NCBI GenBank assembly: GCA_039028695.1
Contig: JBCCHN010000083.1
Coordinates: 1 to 22,172, forward strand
Length of the DNA: 22,172 nt
Reading direction: 5' to 3'
Source of the DNA: JANQKX01 sp039028695
GTDB taxonomy: Bacteria > Pseudomonadota > Alphaproteobacteria > Kiloniellales > Kiloniellaceae
A program made the position numbers and the translations under genes. Positions 15,618 through 22,172 of this stretch are shown one piece after another. How positions within the stretch are numbered: the first letter of the stretch is position 1; each line of letters begins with the position of its first letter. The notes beneath the pieces were generated by a model. That model saw only the letters and a program-made list of their open reading frames with translations, ran no database searches and was not told the DNA's origin.

Positions 15618-16246
15618 CCAAGGCTTTTCACGGCCCACTCCGCGTCGGAATTGGCGGTCCGGTTGGCTCCGGCAAGACGGCACTGATGGAACAGCTCTGC
15701 AAATGCTTCCGCGATCGCTTGGACATCTGCGCCATCACCAATGACATCTATACCAAAGAAGATGCCTTGATTCTGACACGCGCCGGCGCGTTGCCTGAAG
15801 ATCGCATTCTTGGCGTCGAGACCGGCGGCTGTCCGCATACGGCCATTCGCGAGGATGCCTCGATTAATCTGGCCGCCGCGGCAGCGATGAACAAACGCTT
15901 TCCGGCGCTTGACCTGATCTTGATCGAATCCGGCGGCGATAATCTGGCGGCGACCTTTTCGCCGGAACTGGCGGACATTACGATCTATGTCATCGACGTG
16001 TCCGCCGGCGAGAAGATACCGCGCAAAGGCGGGCCGGGCATTACGCGCTCTGACCTTTTGGTGATCAACAAAACCGATCTGGCCGAGCTGGTTGGCGCCG
16101 ACCTTGCGGTGATGGACTCTGACACAAGGCGCATGCGCGGTGAGCGCCCCTTCGTCTTCGCGAACATGAAGCTTGGCGAGGGGGTTGAGGAGATTGCCGT
16201 CTTCATTACTAAGTCTGGCGGCCTTTCGACCGCCACGACAGCATAG
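15614..16246 (+). CDS. ureG: Urease accessory GTPase UreG
   Basis: This 210-residue SIMIBI-class GTPase hydrolyses GTP to drive nickel delivery into urease. Visible motifs are the P-loop GGPVGSGKTA (residues 14-23), the metal-binding Cys-Pro-His in VETGGCPHTAIRED, the switch segment LIESGGDNLAATFSPEL, and the guanine-specificity motif NKTDLA. There is no His-rich N-terminal extension. The gene overlaps ureF by four bases (ATGA) and ends the operon. No convincing terminator hairpin follows, and no urea or nickel transporter gene is attached. Confidence 0.96.
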   Translation: MTKAFHGPLRVGIGGPVGSGKTALMEQLCKCFRDRLDICAITNDIYTKEDALILTRAGALPEDRILGVETGGCPHTAIREDASINLAAAAAMNKRFPALDLILIESGGDNLAATFSPELADITIYVIDVSAGEKIPRKGGPGITRSDLLVINKTDLAELVGADLAVMDSDTRRMRGERPFVFANMKLGEGVEEIAVFITKSGGLSTATTA

Positions 16247-16322
16247 CTTGCCGGCTCACGGGACGGATCAATGCCAACATATGGTTTTGTGAAACTGTCC
16301 GCCCAGGGTCATTAGCAGGCGA

Positions 16323-16405
16323 AATTGAGAGCTTCAAATGAGGTCTGTAGCTGGGGGAGAAGCGGACTTAGTCGAGGTCTTAGAGCGAGGACCGCTTAAA
16401 GCCAT
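16323..16405. repeat. Intergenic repeat, copy B
   Basis: This partner of the block at 3890-3971 shares GGTCTGTAGCTGGGG, a GCGGACTTAGTCGAGGTCT-like centre and a final AAAGCCAT. It also contains an inverted pair AAGCGG/CCGCTT that could fold. It lies in the 325-base gap between ureG and the TetR gene; the rest of that gap, apart from the palindrome below, shows nothing identifiable. Confidence 0.6.
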
Positions 16406-16527
16406 TCACGGTAGTTAGTCCTGCTCGCCGAACGATTTGGCAACGCTAAATCATCACAACTTGATGCGGCGATGCATGACAAAGGAAACTTTAGCAAACA
16501 AAACCCAAGCAAATTAGATCTTGATTT

Positions 16528-16543
16528 ATTCGTTCGAACGAAT
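16528..16543. promoter_or_regulatory. Perfect 16-base palindrome, probable TetR operator
   Basis: ATTCGTTCGAACGAAT is a perfect inverted repeat 28 bases before the TetR start codon, in an AT-rich leader. TetR repressors usually bind such 15-20-base palindromes overlapping their own promoter. No second copy was noticed in the window. Confidence 0.75.
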
Positions 16544-16571
16544 TAATGATCATACAAATGGAGTTTCCGAC

Positions 16572-17189
16572 ATGGCACGCGTAACAGCCGAACGAGCAGC
16601 GCAAACCAAGCGACAGCTGCTAGAGGCCGCTCGTGAAGTGCTAATGACAGAAGGGTTTTCCCGGTTGTCCACCCGTCGAGTTGCAGAAGTCGCGGGTACT
16701 CAGATGAGCCAAATCCAGTACCATTTCGGCTCCAAAGAGGGCATGATCCTTGCCCTCTTTGAGTACATGAACGCTGGCCTCATCGAGCGCCAAACTCTTA
16801 CTTTCGACGATCCAACTCTCTCTGTTTCGCAAAAATGGTCCCTTGCCTGTGACTATCTCGACGAAGATCTTGCGTCCGGATATGTGCGCGTACTTCAAGA
16901 ATTGTTGGCTGCGGGATGGTCAAACCCCAAAATCCGTGATGCTGTTCGGATAGCGCTCGCTCAATGGCACGAACTTCTGACTGCGCTTGCTCGTGAGACA
17001 TTTCAAAAACACGGCAACATCGGCCCCTTTTCATCCGAAGGCCTAGCTGCCCTTATCGCCTGTGCTTTCATAGGGGCAGAGTCGCTGATTTTGCTTGGCT
17101 ACGAAAAACATGTCCACTCCGTGCGCGATGTGCTCCGTCAGATCGGTGCGGTTATCGTGATGTTGGAAGCACAATCTGAAAAGGGGTAA
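16572..17189 (+). CDS. TetR-family transcriptional repressor
   Basis: About 205 residues from ATG 16572, which has GGAG eight bases upstream. The frame is open 17 codons further back to a TTG, but that would read through the palindromic operator. The N-terminal DNA-binding domain is clear: KRQLLEAAREVLMTEGF, then the helix-turn-helix STRRVAEVAGTQMSQIQYHFGSKEG, where YHFGSKE is the TetR hallmark. The C-terminal half is helical and is the ligand-binding and dimer domain. The hydrolase-glycosyltransferase gene starts five bases after its stop, so the regulator and the enzymes form one operon that it probably represses through the upstream palindrome. Confidence 0.92.
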   Translation: MARVTAERAAQTKRQLLEAAREVLMTEGFSRLSTRRVAEVAGTQMSQIQYHFGSKEGMILALFEYMNAGLIERQTLTFDDPTLSVSQKWSLACDYLDEDLASGYVRVLQELLAAGWSNPKIRDAVRIALAQWHELLTALARETFQKHGNIGPFSSEGLAALIACAFIGAESLILLGYEKHVHSVRDVLRQIGAVIVMLEAQSEKG

Positions 17190-17194
17190 CGAAG

Positions 17195-19285
17195 ATGCGT
17201 GCGAAACTTCCCCACACCCAAGGCTCGCTTGACCGTGATGGCATAAAACTCCATTACGAGATCTACGGTGATGGTCCGCACACAATTATCTTCGTGCCCA
17301 CCTGGGCCATCATCCATTCGCGAAGCTGGAAGGCGCAGGTACCCTATTTCAGCGAACGTTTTCGCGTGATTACTTTCGATCCCAGAGGCAATGGCAAGTC
17401 CGGGCGCCCGGACACATCGACAGGTTATGAGTTCAGCAAAATTGTCGGCGATGTCATCGCAGTCTTGGATGCAACTGAAACCGACAAGGCCATATTGGTC
17501 GGCATGTCTTTTAGCAGTGCGGTGTCCTTTGCCGTCGCGGCGAAATACCCCGAGCGGGTTTTGGCTGTGGTTTCCACTGGCGGTTGGAGCCCGATCGTCC
17601 CTCCTTACAAACACCGCTTCGATGCCTATCAAAGCGAGCCACCGAAAAACCCGCAAGGCTGGCAAAAGTACAACGTGGCCTACTGGAAGCAGGACTATCC
17701 CGACTTCCTCGACTTTTTCCTGAGCAAGGTTCACAACGAACCGCACTCGACCAAACAGCACGAAGATGCCGTCTCTTGGGGACTCGACGGCGATCCAGTG
17801 ATGCTTGCCATGACCCAGGACGGGCGGGATGAGACGGTCGATGAAGATACCTATCGGCAAGTCAGCTGTCCCTGTTTGGTCGTGGTAGGCGATTGCGACG
17901 AAATCACGCCACCGGAGACTTCCTACAAGATCGCAGAACTCACCGGCGGAGAGCTTCATGTGTTTCCCGGCGGCGGACATGGCATTCATGCCCGTTTTCC
18001 CGCTTGGTTCAACACTCTGATGCGTAACTTCCTGGATCGCAATTTAGGCACGGGCCGGCCGACGCGCCATCAACGCTCCGGCGGGGAACAGCGGGTTCTT
18101 TACCTATCTTCGCCAATCGGCCTTGGCCATGCGCGCCGGGATGTGGCCGTCGTACGGGAACTGCGCATTCTCCACCCCGGTCTCCAAATCGAATGGCTGG
18201 CGCAGGACCCGGTGACTCGCTTCCTCGACGCAAGCGGAGAAGATGTGCATCCCGCAAGCAGGCTGCTGGCGAATGAGAGCGCACACATCGAAGCTGAAAG
18301 CGGCGAGCATGACCTAAACGCTTTCCAGGCCATTCGCGCCATGGACGAGATCATGATCAAAAATTTTATGGTGTTCCAAGAGCTGCTTGAAGAACAGACC
18401 TACGATCTCGTGATTGCTGATGAAGCCTGGGATGTGGATCATTATTGGCATGAACATCCCGAGCTAAAGAAAGCACAGATCGCCTGGCTAACTGACTTTG
18501 TCGGCTGGGTTCCCATGGCCGAGAGCGGTCCGCGCGAAGCTTATCTAACCACCGATTATAATGCCGAAATGATAGAGCATGTCGAAGGGCATCCCGAAGT
18601 TCGGGATCGGGCCATATTCGTTGGCGGACCGGAAGATATTGTCGATCTCGGCTTTGGCGACGGCCTGCCGAAGATGCGCGATTGGGTACCCGAGCACTAC
18701 GAGTTCTGCGATTACATCCTGGGCCAGCATCCCTTGGAGTTCGGCAGTCGCAAGGATCTGCGTGCCGAGTTGGGCTACGACGATGGCCGCAAGGTCTGTA
18801 TTGTTTCCGTCGGCGGCTCAGGAGTCGGTGCCACTTTAATTCGCCGCATCCTCGCCGCCTACCCGATAGCAAGGGCGAAGATACCCGATCTGCGGTTAAT
18901 CGTGGTCACAGGTCCACGCTTGGATCCAGCGATCTTCAACCCAGCCGAAGGTGTAGAGATGCGGGCCTTTGTGCCCAACTTGGATCGGCATTTGGCGGCA
19001 TGCGACCTGGCGCTTGTGCAGGGCGGCTTGACAACCTGCATGGAACTTACAGCGGCTGGCACTCCCTTTTTGTACTTTCCTCTCCGCAATCATTTCGAAC
19101 AGAACTTTCATGTGGTCAGCCGACTCGAAAGATATAATGCGGGGCGAAAGATGATTTTTGCCGAGACAGGTCCCGACCAAATTGCCGAGGCGATGCTCGA
19201 CGAACTCAGCGCCCCGCGCATCCCTCTTCCTGTTGCGCGGGATGGGGCCCGTCGCGCAGCGGCCTTGCTGGCTGAAATGCTCTAG
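17195..19285 (+). CDS. Alpha/beta-hydrolase fused to a GT-B glycosyltransferase
   Basis: One uninterrupted 696-residue frame joins two enzymes. Residues 15-285 are an alpha/beta-hydrolase: IIFVPTWAIIHS, FDPRGNGKSGRP, a nucleophile elbow GMSFSS with Ser105 (GxSxS, not the usual GxSxG), a candidate acid Asp235 in GDCDEITPP, and His262 in GGGHGIHARFP. A linker of about 15 residues leads to a GT1/MurG-like glycosyltransferase (299-696), with N-terminal SSPIGLGHARRDVAVVREL, VSVGGSG at the start of the C-terminal lobe, and the donor-site block LVQGGLTTCMELTAAGTPFLYFPLRNHFEQN. No signal peptide or membrane helix is seen, so it is probably cytoplasmic. Donor sugar and acceptor are unknown. Both domains look complete, which argues against a sequencing fusion. 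Confidence 0.85.
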   Translation: MRAKLPHTQGSLDRDGIKLHYEIYGDGPHTIIFVPTWAIIHSRSWKAQVPYFSERFRVITFDPRGNGKSGRPDTSTGYEFSKIVGDVIAVLDATETDKAILVGMSFSSAVSFAVAAKYPERVLAVVSTGGWSPIVPPYKHRFDAYQSEPPKNPQGWQKYNVAYWKQDYPDFLDFFLSKVHNEPHSTKQHEDAVSWGLDGDPVMLAMTQDGRDETVDEDTYRQVSCPCLVVVGDCDEITPPETSYKIAELTGGELHVFPGGGHGIHARFPAWFNTLMRNFLDRNLGTGRPTRHQRSGGEQRVLYLSSPIGLGHARRDVAVVRELRILHPGLQIEWLAQDPVTRFLDASGEDVHPASRLLANESAHIEAESGEHDLNAFQAIRAMDEIMIKNFMVFQELLEEQTYDLVIADEAWDVDHYWHEHPELKKAQIAWLTDFVGWVPMAESGPREAYLTTDYNAEMIEHVEGHPEVRDRAIFVGGPEDIVDLGFGDGLPKMRDWVPEHYEFCDYILGQHPLEFGSRKDLRAELGYDDGRKVCIVSVGGSGVGATLIRRILAAYPIARAKIPDLRLIVVTGPRLDPAIFNPAEGVEMRAFVPNLDRHLAACDLALVQGGLTTCMELTAAGTPFLYFPLRNHFEQNFHVVSRLERYNAGRKMIFAETGPDQIAEAMLDELSAPRIPLPVARDGARRAAALLAEML

Positions 19286-19301
19286 TTCAAAGGAGATGAC
19301 C

Positions 19302-19721
19302 ATGGGAAAAACGTCAGCAATAGACCCGCAAGCTGCGACAGCAATTCGCCATGTCGCCTTGGACTATGTGCAGGGATGGTATAGCGCCAACGCGGCGCGG
19401 ATGGATCGCGCTCTACATCAGAACTTTGCCAAGCGCACAGTTGTGCGAAGCCCCGACGGCGCGCAATGGACCACGGGTCCGACCTCGGAGAAAAAAATGA
19501 TGGTCGACTGGACTCGCGAGGGAGGGGGTAGCGCCTGGGCAGGCGAGCTTGAGTACGATATTGAGATTCTTGATGTCTTTCGGGACATCGCTTCGGTACG
19601 TTGCGTTTCTCCCGAGTATGTGGATCATCTGCAATTGGCCTATTTTGGCGAAGATGGCTGGCAGATCGTGAATGTGCTCTGGCAGTTGCGCGAGGGTGAC
19701 TATGACCCGACCTTAACGTGA
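19302..19721 (+). CDS. NTF2-like fold protein (lumazine-binding/SnoaL-like group)
   Basis: This 139-residue protein has the cone-shaped NTF2-like pattern: a first helix with ALDYVQGWYSANAARMDRALH, then strands through ELEYDIEILDVFRDIASVRCV, ending in YFGEDGWQIVNVLWQLR. Members include small dehydratases, isomerases and binding proteins. The Asp and His positions do not let me choose an activity. The start is ATG 19302, seven bases after AAGGAG; ATG 19296 is too close to it. It lies 16 bases after the fusion gene and just before a terminator, so it is the last gene of the TetR-controlled operon and probably acts on or binds the same compound. Confidence 0.82.
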   Translation: MGKTSAIDPQAATAIRHVALDYVQGWYSANAARMDRALHQNFAKRTVVRSPDGAQWTTGPTSEKKMMVDWTREGGGSAWAGELEYDIEILDVFRDIASVRCVSPEYVDHLQLAYFGEDGWQIVNVLWQLREGDYDPTLT

Positions 19722-19725
19722 AGTC

Positions 19726-19756
19726 TCGCTCAGGCAATCTGCTGAGCGATTTAACG
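19726..19756 (+). terminator. Terminator hairpin after the NTF2-like gene
   Basis: TCGCTCAG pairs perfectly with CTGAGCGA over an 8-base loop, followed by TTTAACGGTTTT, only four bases past the stop codon. It separates the TetR/hydrolase-GT/NTF2 operon from the cysteine-synthase-like gene. Confidence 0.65.
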
Positions 19757-19865
19757 GTTTTGCCCTAACGCTGCGAACTTCAAAGCAATACTGATTGGGC
19801 TTCTTGCCGCAAACCATTAGGATTTTTGCAAATCAAACCACCGGCCAAAGAGGAGAAATGAACCA

Positions 19866-20948
19866 ATGACCACACTCAGTCGATCCACTTCCGGGCGCGG
19901 GCGGCAATTCGATAGTATCGTCGACACGATAGGTGACACGCCCTGTGTTCGTATAAACAGATTGGCGCCCAAGGGCATAAGACTCTACGTAAAAGCGGAA
20001 TTCTTTAATCCGGCTGCTTCTGTCAAGGACCGATTGGCAATTAGTATTATCGAAGAAGCAGAGCGGCGAGGAGATCTGCGACCCGGCCAAACTGTCGTTG
20101 AGGCCACAAGCGGAAACACTGGAATCGGTCTTGCAATGGTTTGCGCTGCAAAAGGGTATCCTCTCGTGGTTACCATGGCGGACAGTTTCTCGATAGAGCG
20201 TCGCAAGCTGATGCGTTTCCTTGGGGCTAAAGTGGTTCTTACTCCCCGGGCCGAAAAAGGCTTTGGCATGTACCAAAAAGCTGTTGAGCTGGCGGAAGCG
20301 AATGGCTGGTTTCTCGCCCGCCAATTTGAGACGGCAGATAACGCAAAGATCCACGAAAACACGACCGCACAAGAGATAATCAGCGACTTTGAGGGAGACC
20401 GGCTAGACTATTTGGTCACGGGTTATGGCACTGGCGGCACTGTTACAGGAATTGGTCGGGTTCTCAGGCGAAAACGTCCCGAAACAAAAATAATATTGAG
20501 TGAACCCGCAAACGCCCAACTCGTGGGAAGCGGCGTCCCGCAAGATCGAGGAGAAGGGGGGTCACCAGCCGTAAGCCATTCAGCATTTGAGCCCCATCCG
20601 ATCCAGGGATGGACGCCTGATTTCATACCGCTTGTCCTTCAGGAAGCAATTGATGAAGGCTTTTACGATGATCTCATTCCCGTCGCAGGTCCGGTCGGAA
20701 TGGAGTGGTCCCAAAAACTCGCCCAGAAGGAAGGCATTTTTACGGGTGTCTCTGGTGGTTCCACATTTGCAGTTGCAATGCAAATTGCAAAAGAAGCCGA
20801 CCCGGGATCAGTCATTTTGTGCATGTTGCCGGATACGGGAGAACGTTACTTATCATCGCCTTTGTTTGAGGGAATTCCCGAGGGAATGACAGAAGAAGAA
20901 ACAAATTTGTCGTTATCTACTCCAGGATTTCATATGCCCGAAGATTAG
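19866..20948 (+). CDS. Cysteine synthase-like PLP enzyme (fold type II)
   Basis: This 360-residue beta-family PLP enzyme should catalyse beta-replacement on an O-acylserine-type substrate. Lys54 in NPAASVKDRLA is the Schiff-base lysine, TSGNTGIG (81-88) binds the substrate carboxylate, and GYGTGGT (186-192) cradles the PLP phosphate. It is longer than CysK (about 310-325): there is extra sequence around residues 215-245 (QLVGSGVPQDRGEGGSPAVS) before the conserved HPIQGW, and a tail after PDTGERYLSSPLF of about 30 residues. These differences make plain CysK function uncertain, and a dedicated beta-replacement role is possible. AGGAG lies ten bases before ATG 19866; an overlapping three-codon ORF starts at 19858. 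A 94-residue gene follows 41 bases on. Confidence 0.88.
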   Translation: MTTLSRSTSGRGRQFDSIVDTIGDTPCVRINRLAPKGIRLYVKAEFFNPAASVKDRLAISIIEEAERRGDLRPGQTVVEATSGNTGIGLAMVCAAKGYPLVVTMADSFSIERRKLMRFLGAKVVLTPRAEKGFGMYQKAVELAEANGWFLARQFETADNAKIHENTTAQEIISDFEGDRLDYLVTGYGTGGTVTGIGRVLRRKRPETKIILSEPANAQLVGSGVPQDRGEGGSPAVSHSAFEPHPIQGWTPDFIPLVLQEAIDEGFYDDLIPVAGPVGMEWSQKLAQKEGIFTGVSGGSTFAVAMQIAKEADPGSVILCMLPDTGERYLSSPLFEGIPEGMTEEETNLSLSTPGFHMPED

Positions 20949-20989
20949 ATTATAAGCGGCCATTCAATAGCGATAATTGGAGACGGGGA

Positions 20990-21274
20990 ATGTCAGTTTA
21001 TCGAGTCACAGAATTTACCTCACCGGATATGGGCAAAACAAAAGAATTTGCGGAAAGCTTACGCGAAGACATAGCGGTCGCCGGTGCCATCTTTATCGAT
21101 GTCGTCTCCATGGGGGAAAACAAGGGCTTGGTTATCGCAAAGTATGAAAATCAAGCTGCGATGGAAGCGGCAATCAAAGCCGCCAAAAAAGCATTCGGAA
21201 AAATGATCGAAGCTGGTGTTGTAGATGGGGCCAGTATAAATGCGCAGACCGGTGACGTAGTTATAACCTACTGA
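20990..21274 (+). CDS. Small hypothetical protein, probable dimeric alpha/beta-barrel (ABM-like)
   Basis: This 94-residue protein is preceded by GGAGACGGGGA and probably co-transcribed with the cysteine-synthase-like gene. The pattern is a strand (MSVYRVTEFT), a helix (TKEFAESLREDIAV), a strand (GAIFIDVVSMGENKGLVIAKYE), a long Lys/Ala-rich helix (QAAMEAAIKAAKKAFGKMIEAG) and a last strand (DVVITY). That is the beta-alpha-beta-beta-alpha-beta order of antibiotic-biosynthesis-monooxygenase-like dimeric barrels. No catalytic residue set is recognisable. Base use is noticeably more A-rich than in the urease genes. Confidence 0.7.
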   Translation: MSVYRVTEFTSPDMGKTKEFAESLREDIAVAGAIFIDVVSMGENKGLVIAKYENQAAMEAAIKAAKKAFGKMIEAGVVDGASINAQTGDVVITY

Positions 21275-21286
21275 GCGCGCGGCGAG

Positions 21287-21315
21287 ATCAAAGCCCGAAT
21301 GCGGGAGTTTGATTT
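21287..21315 (+). terminator. Terminator-like hairpin after the 94-residue gene
   Basis: ATCAAA and CCCG pair with CGGG and TTTGAT around an AATG tetraloop with a small bulge, 12 bases after the stop. The T-run is short (TTT), so its strength is uncertain. Confidence 0.5.
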
Positions 21316-21449
21316 GCCCTTCGAAATGTACCAACTTCGACTGCACGGGGATGGAGAAGCGGCAACACGTGCTGAGATCATTCGAACCAGCGTCCACTTC
21401 CGTTGTGGGTCATTTTTCACTTATAGTCCACCTCAGCACTGGGTCCGAT

Positions 21450-21506
21450 TTGAGGGGGTAAAGCAGACTAAACTCGGGCGGCATTAGGACGTATACTTCT
21501 AGCCAT
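21450..21506. repeat. Intergenic repeat, copy C (partial)
   Basis: TGAGGGGGTAAAGCAGACTA and the ending ACTTCTAGCCAT correspond to the second half of the blocks at 3890 and 16323. It is more diverged than the other two. The remaining sequence from 21316 to 21540 shows nothing I can identify. Confidence 0.4.
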
Positions 21507-21540
21507 CTGTGGTCTTCGCATTGTACCGGATTTAGTTACA

Positions 21541-21611
21541 GTGACAAAGCAGATCGAAATTCGCCAAGCAACCGATGCCGATGCAGTTCTGCTGAGCGGA
21601 CTGATCCGGCG
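21541..21611 (+). pseudogene. GNAT-type acetyltransferase, N-terminal stub cut by IS6
   Basis: From GTG 21541 the frame reads MTKQIEIRQATDADAVLLSG then LIRR, a typical first strand and helix of a GNAT N-acetyltransferase (IR.AT..DA..L..LI). It runs into the left end of IS6 copy 2 at 21612 and stops a few codons inside it (TAA 21625-21627). No clear Shine-Dalgarno is seen, and only about 24 codons remain, so the assignment rests on a short match. Confidence 0.5.
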
Positions 21612-22172
21612 GGTGGTGTCAGTCTAATGCGAACCAGTCTCCGTTTTCCCGGAGATCAGTTCGACTAGGCCGCCAGCTGACGCCACTCAGCCAGGGCGGC
21701 GGAGCGGTTCTGCTTAAAATCTGATCTTTTGATAAGGTGTCGTTCAAGATTGAAATGATTGTGGATCGAGGCATGGGCCGAGGCGAACTTCTGGAGGGTC
21801 TTGATATCCCGAAAATGGGCCATAGCCCCCTCCCTTCGTCGGAACGGCTGATGCGAATTCTCCGCCCTATTGTTCAACCAACGGCCACAGAGCTGGCGCT
21901 TTGCAATACCTATGTTCTTCATCGCGGCGCCATAAGATCGGAGCCGGTCAGTGACAATCGACCCTGGCTGGCCATAGCGTTTCATGGCTCGTTTCAAAAA
22001 CTTCAACGCTGCCCTGCGATCTCGGCGTTTTGTAACAAAAACCTCAAGCACTTCACCTTCGTGATCAACTGCACGCCAGAGGTAATGAGTCCGGCCGTTG
22101 ATCTTCACAAAGACTTCATCAAGGTGTCAGCGCCACTAAGGGACCGCCCGCAAATTCTGGGACCGCCTTCTC
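21612..22172 (-). mobile_element. IS6-family insertion sequence, copy 2 (runs off the window)
   Basis: The left end GGTGGTGTCAGTCTAATGCG and the following ~560 bases are nearly identical to copy 1 at 2507, in the same orientation. The right end lies outside the window. It interrupts a GNAT-like reading frame. Confidence 0.85.
21665..22172 (-). pseudogene. IS6-family transposase, copy 2, DDE domain with the same two stops
   Basis: The DDE domain is intact here: HLDEVFVKING, IVTDRLRSYGAA and RAENSHQPFRRRE keep all three acidic residues (the Glu codon is at 21860-21862, Val in copy 1). Upstream in the same frame are TGA (22127-22129) and TAG (22136-22138), at exactly the positions found in copy 1. 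The N-terminal helix-turn-helix region is beyond the window. Translation from ATG 22108 would give only a 147-residue C-terminal piece without the DNA-binding domain and without the first Asp. Confidence 0.85.

Larger units (their letters stand above)
2507..22172. mobile_element. Possible IS6-bounded pseudo-compound transposon
   Basis: Two nearly identical IS6 copies in the same orientation enclose about 18 kb containing the amine transport/oxidation operon, the urease operon, the TetR module and the PLP-enzyme pair. Direct orientation is the configuration in which IS6/IS26-family elements mobilise intervening DNA as circular translocatable units. Broken genes lie at both inner edges (amidase left, GNAT right). 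Mobility is inference; both copies look inactive. Confidence 0.4.

Noticed and set aside
17138..17989. 283-codon minus-strand frame opposite the hydrolase domain
   Set aside because: It is antisense to a well-supported alpha/beta-hydrolase and has no start signal or motif.
17195..19285. Fusion created by a frameshift or sequencing error between two genes
   Set aside because: The frame is continuous, both domains are of full length, and the linker has no leftover stop or start context suggesting two separate genes.

Overview
The window looks like an accessory region of an alphaproteobacterial chromosome or large replicon, possibly Rhodospirillales or Rhizobiales. This rests on the ureDABCEFG gene order, a spermidine/putrescine-type ABC operon joined to a PuuB-like oxidase, the style of the IS6-family transposases, and GTG/TTG starts among fairly GC-rich genes. 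No rRNA, intact tRNA or CRISPR array is visible, so genus cannot be stated.

Left edge (1-4135): the end of an MDR oxidoreductase gene and a complete GST gene are followed by about 3 kb of mobile-element debris. This holds a degenerate IS481-type transposase end, a tyrosine integrase lacking its N-terminal domain, an IS6-family copy, a second internally deleted IS6 copy in tandem, three copies of a short repeat with a GTTCGAACCCGGAG-like core, and the last ~60 codons of an amidase.

Nitrogen region (4136-16246): a leftward operon encodes a FAD amine oxidase (PuuB/DadA-like), a periplasmic polyamine-type binding protein, an ATPase and two permeases. A divergent LysR regulator sits at its head. 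After a 600-base gap comes a compact rightward urease operon, ureD-A-B-C-E-F-G. Together these can import an amine, deaminate it oxidatively, and release ammonia from urea.

Second regulated module (16247-19750): a TetR repressor lies just downstream of a perfect 16-base palindrome. It is followed 5 bases later by a 696-residue alpha/beta-hydrolase fused to a GT-B glycosyltransferase, then an NTF2-like protein, then a good terminator hairpin. This fusion is the most unusual coding content of the window.

Right edge (19751-22172): a cysteine-synthase-like PLP enzyme and a 94-residue protein form a short operon with its own terminator hairpin. Then come a third copy of an intergenic repeat, the first codons of a GNAT acetyltransferase, and a second IS6 copy that cuts it off and runs out of the window.

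The two long IS6 copies lie in the same orientation about 18 kb apart and bracket the metabolic genes, as in an IS26-style pseudo-compound transposon. Both carry the same two in-frame stop codons, and the left copy has also lost the catalytic glutamate.
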